Assembly: GCA_028690725.1 (NCBI GenBank)
Contig: JAQVAR010000016.1
Span: 1 to 13,417 of the forward strand
Direction: 5' to 3'
Source: Candidatus Iainarchaeum sp.
GTDB lineage: Archaea; Iainarchaeota; Iainarchaeia; Iainarchaeales; JAAZKV01
Length of the DNA: 13,417 bases
Part shown: positions 13,117-13,417 of the stretch, piece after piece
Layout of the letters: every line of letters begins with the position of its first letter
Numbering within the stretch: position 1 is the stretch's first letter
Notes under the pieces: generated by a model
Database searches by the model: none
Seen by the model: only the letters and a program-made list of their open reading frames with translations
What the model was told of the DNA's origin: nothing
Translations under genes and position numbers: made by a program

Positions 13117-13389
13117 TTATTTTAAATATAGTACTATATTTCCTTTTTTTATTTTTCCTCTATCTGCGTATTTTAATAAATAATGGACTGTTGATTTTGG
13201 TGTATTAGTTAGTCTTTCTATTTCTCTTATGCTTTGATAATCTTTTCTTAGCTCAATTATTTTCAACATTGTTTCTAAAGAAATGTCTAATGCTCTTCCT
13301 CTTCTTTTTTCAGTAAATAATTCTATGTTCAAATTGGTTATTTTTTGTCTTGCTTTTTTTGGTAATCTTTTATAACATGATTCGGACAT
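13117..13389 (-). CDS. Small helix-turn-helix protein, possibly 5'-truncated
   Basis: The visible form is 90 residues from ATG 13389. Residues about 38-48 form a helix (LETMLKIIELR). The following QSIREIERLTNTPKSTVHYLLKYA is a clear helix-turn-helix of the type found in transposase, resolvase and small transcription-factor N-termini. A basic tail ends GKIKKGNIVLYLK. I do not recognise the family. No Shine-Dalgarno precedes ATG 13389, and the reading frame stays open upstream to the window edge, so the protein may start beyond it. It converges on the DHH gene. A role as transcription regulator or as the remnant of a mobile element's DNA-binding part are both possible. Confidence 0.7.
   Translation of the reverse strand: MSESCYKRLPKKARQKITNLNIELFTEKRRGRALDISLETMLKIIELRKDYQSIREIERLTNTPKSTVHYLLKYADRGKIKKGNIVLYLK
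13124..13141 (+). repeat. 18-bp perfect palindrome
   Basis: AAATATAGTACTATATTT reads identically on both strands. It covers the last codons of the helix-turn-helix gene and lies about 50 bases past the DHH stop. It could be an operator, a transcription-end hairpin (T-runs follow on the plus strand) or chance in AT-rich DNA. Confidence 0.5.
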
Positions 13390-13417
13390 GCTAATTTTTT
13401 TTATTGGTCTATTATTT

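Noticed and set aside
1..13417. CRISPR arrays, tRNA genes, insertion sequences
   Set aside because: No regularly spaced repeats, no tRNA-like GC-rich arms with a T-loop signature, and no transposase catalytic motif were seen on either strand.

Overview
The window is AT-rich, densely packed archaeal DNA of informational type. It carries a proteasome alpha subunit, an archaeal exosome (Rrp4, Rrp41, Rrp42), RNase P proteins, Rpo12, L15e, L37Ae, an Sm-like protein and prefoldin. There are no bacterial-style operon markers. Low G+C, heavy AAA (Lys) use, small gaps and minimal protein lengths suggest a reduced-genome DPANN-type archaeon (Woesearchaeota/Pacearchaeota-like). That placement is inference, since no rRNA gene is present.

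Region 1 (1-2217, + strand) is a tight five-gene cluster. It holds the 3' end of an NYN/PIN-type nuclease-like protein, a DUF2226-like protein, a small protein with a probable Roadblock/LC7-type (profilin-like) domain, a MinD-type ATPase with a C-terminal amphipathic membrane-binding helix, and an Sm-like RNA-binding protein. Gaps are 1 to 12 bases. This is the most unusual module in the window and could be a membrane-associated MinD switch with its own regulators.

Region 2 (2292-3713, + strand) is a 473-residue Lys/Glu/Asn-rich coiled-coil protein of unknown function. It converges on a TtuA/Ncs6-like tRNA 2-thiouridine synthetase on the minus strand (3775-4866). Divergent from ttuA, with overlapping TATA boxes, is an unrecognised very basic 129-residue protein containing an internal repeat (4914-5303).

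Region 3 (5394-13076, + strand) is the conserved archaeal exosome-proteasome superoperon: L15e, Rpp30, Pop5, PsmA, SDO1, Rrp4, Rrp41, Rrp42, L37Ae, Rpo12, Pcc1, prefoldin beta and a DHH phosphoesterase. It joins ribosome biogenesis, tRNA 5' processing, RNA decay, protein folding and turnover, t6A modification and transcription. It appears to be split into transcription units at TATA-like boxes before L15e, psmA, L37Ae and the DHH gene. Inverted repeats lie in three intergenic gaps (L15e-rpp30, psmA-sdo1, rrp42-L37Ae).

Region 4 (13117-13417, - strand) is a small helix-turn-helix protein converging on the superoperon. Its reading frame stays open to the window edge and its 3' end covers an 18-bp perfect palindrome.

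Starts are set by a consistent Shine-Dalgarno of the GGTGA/AGTGAT type a few bases before ATG; several longer TTG/GTG starts were rejected on this basis. There is no gene-free stretch above 300 bases; the longest gap is 110 bases. I see no tRNA, rRNA, CRISPR array or complete mobile element.
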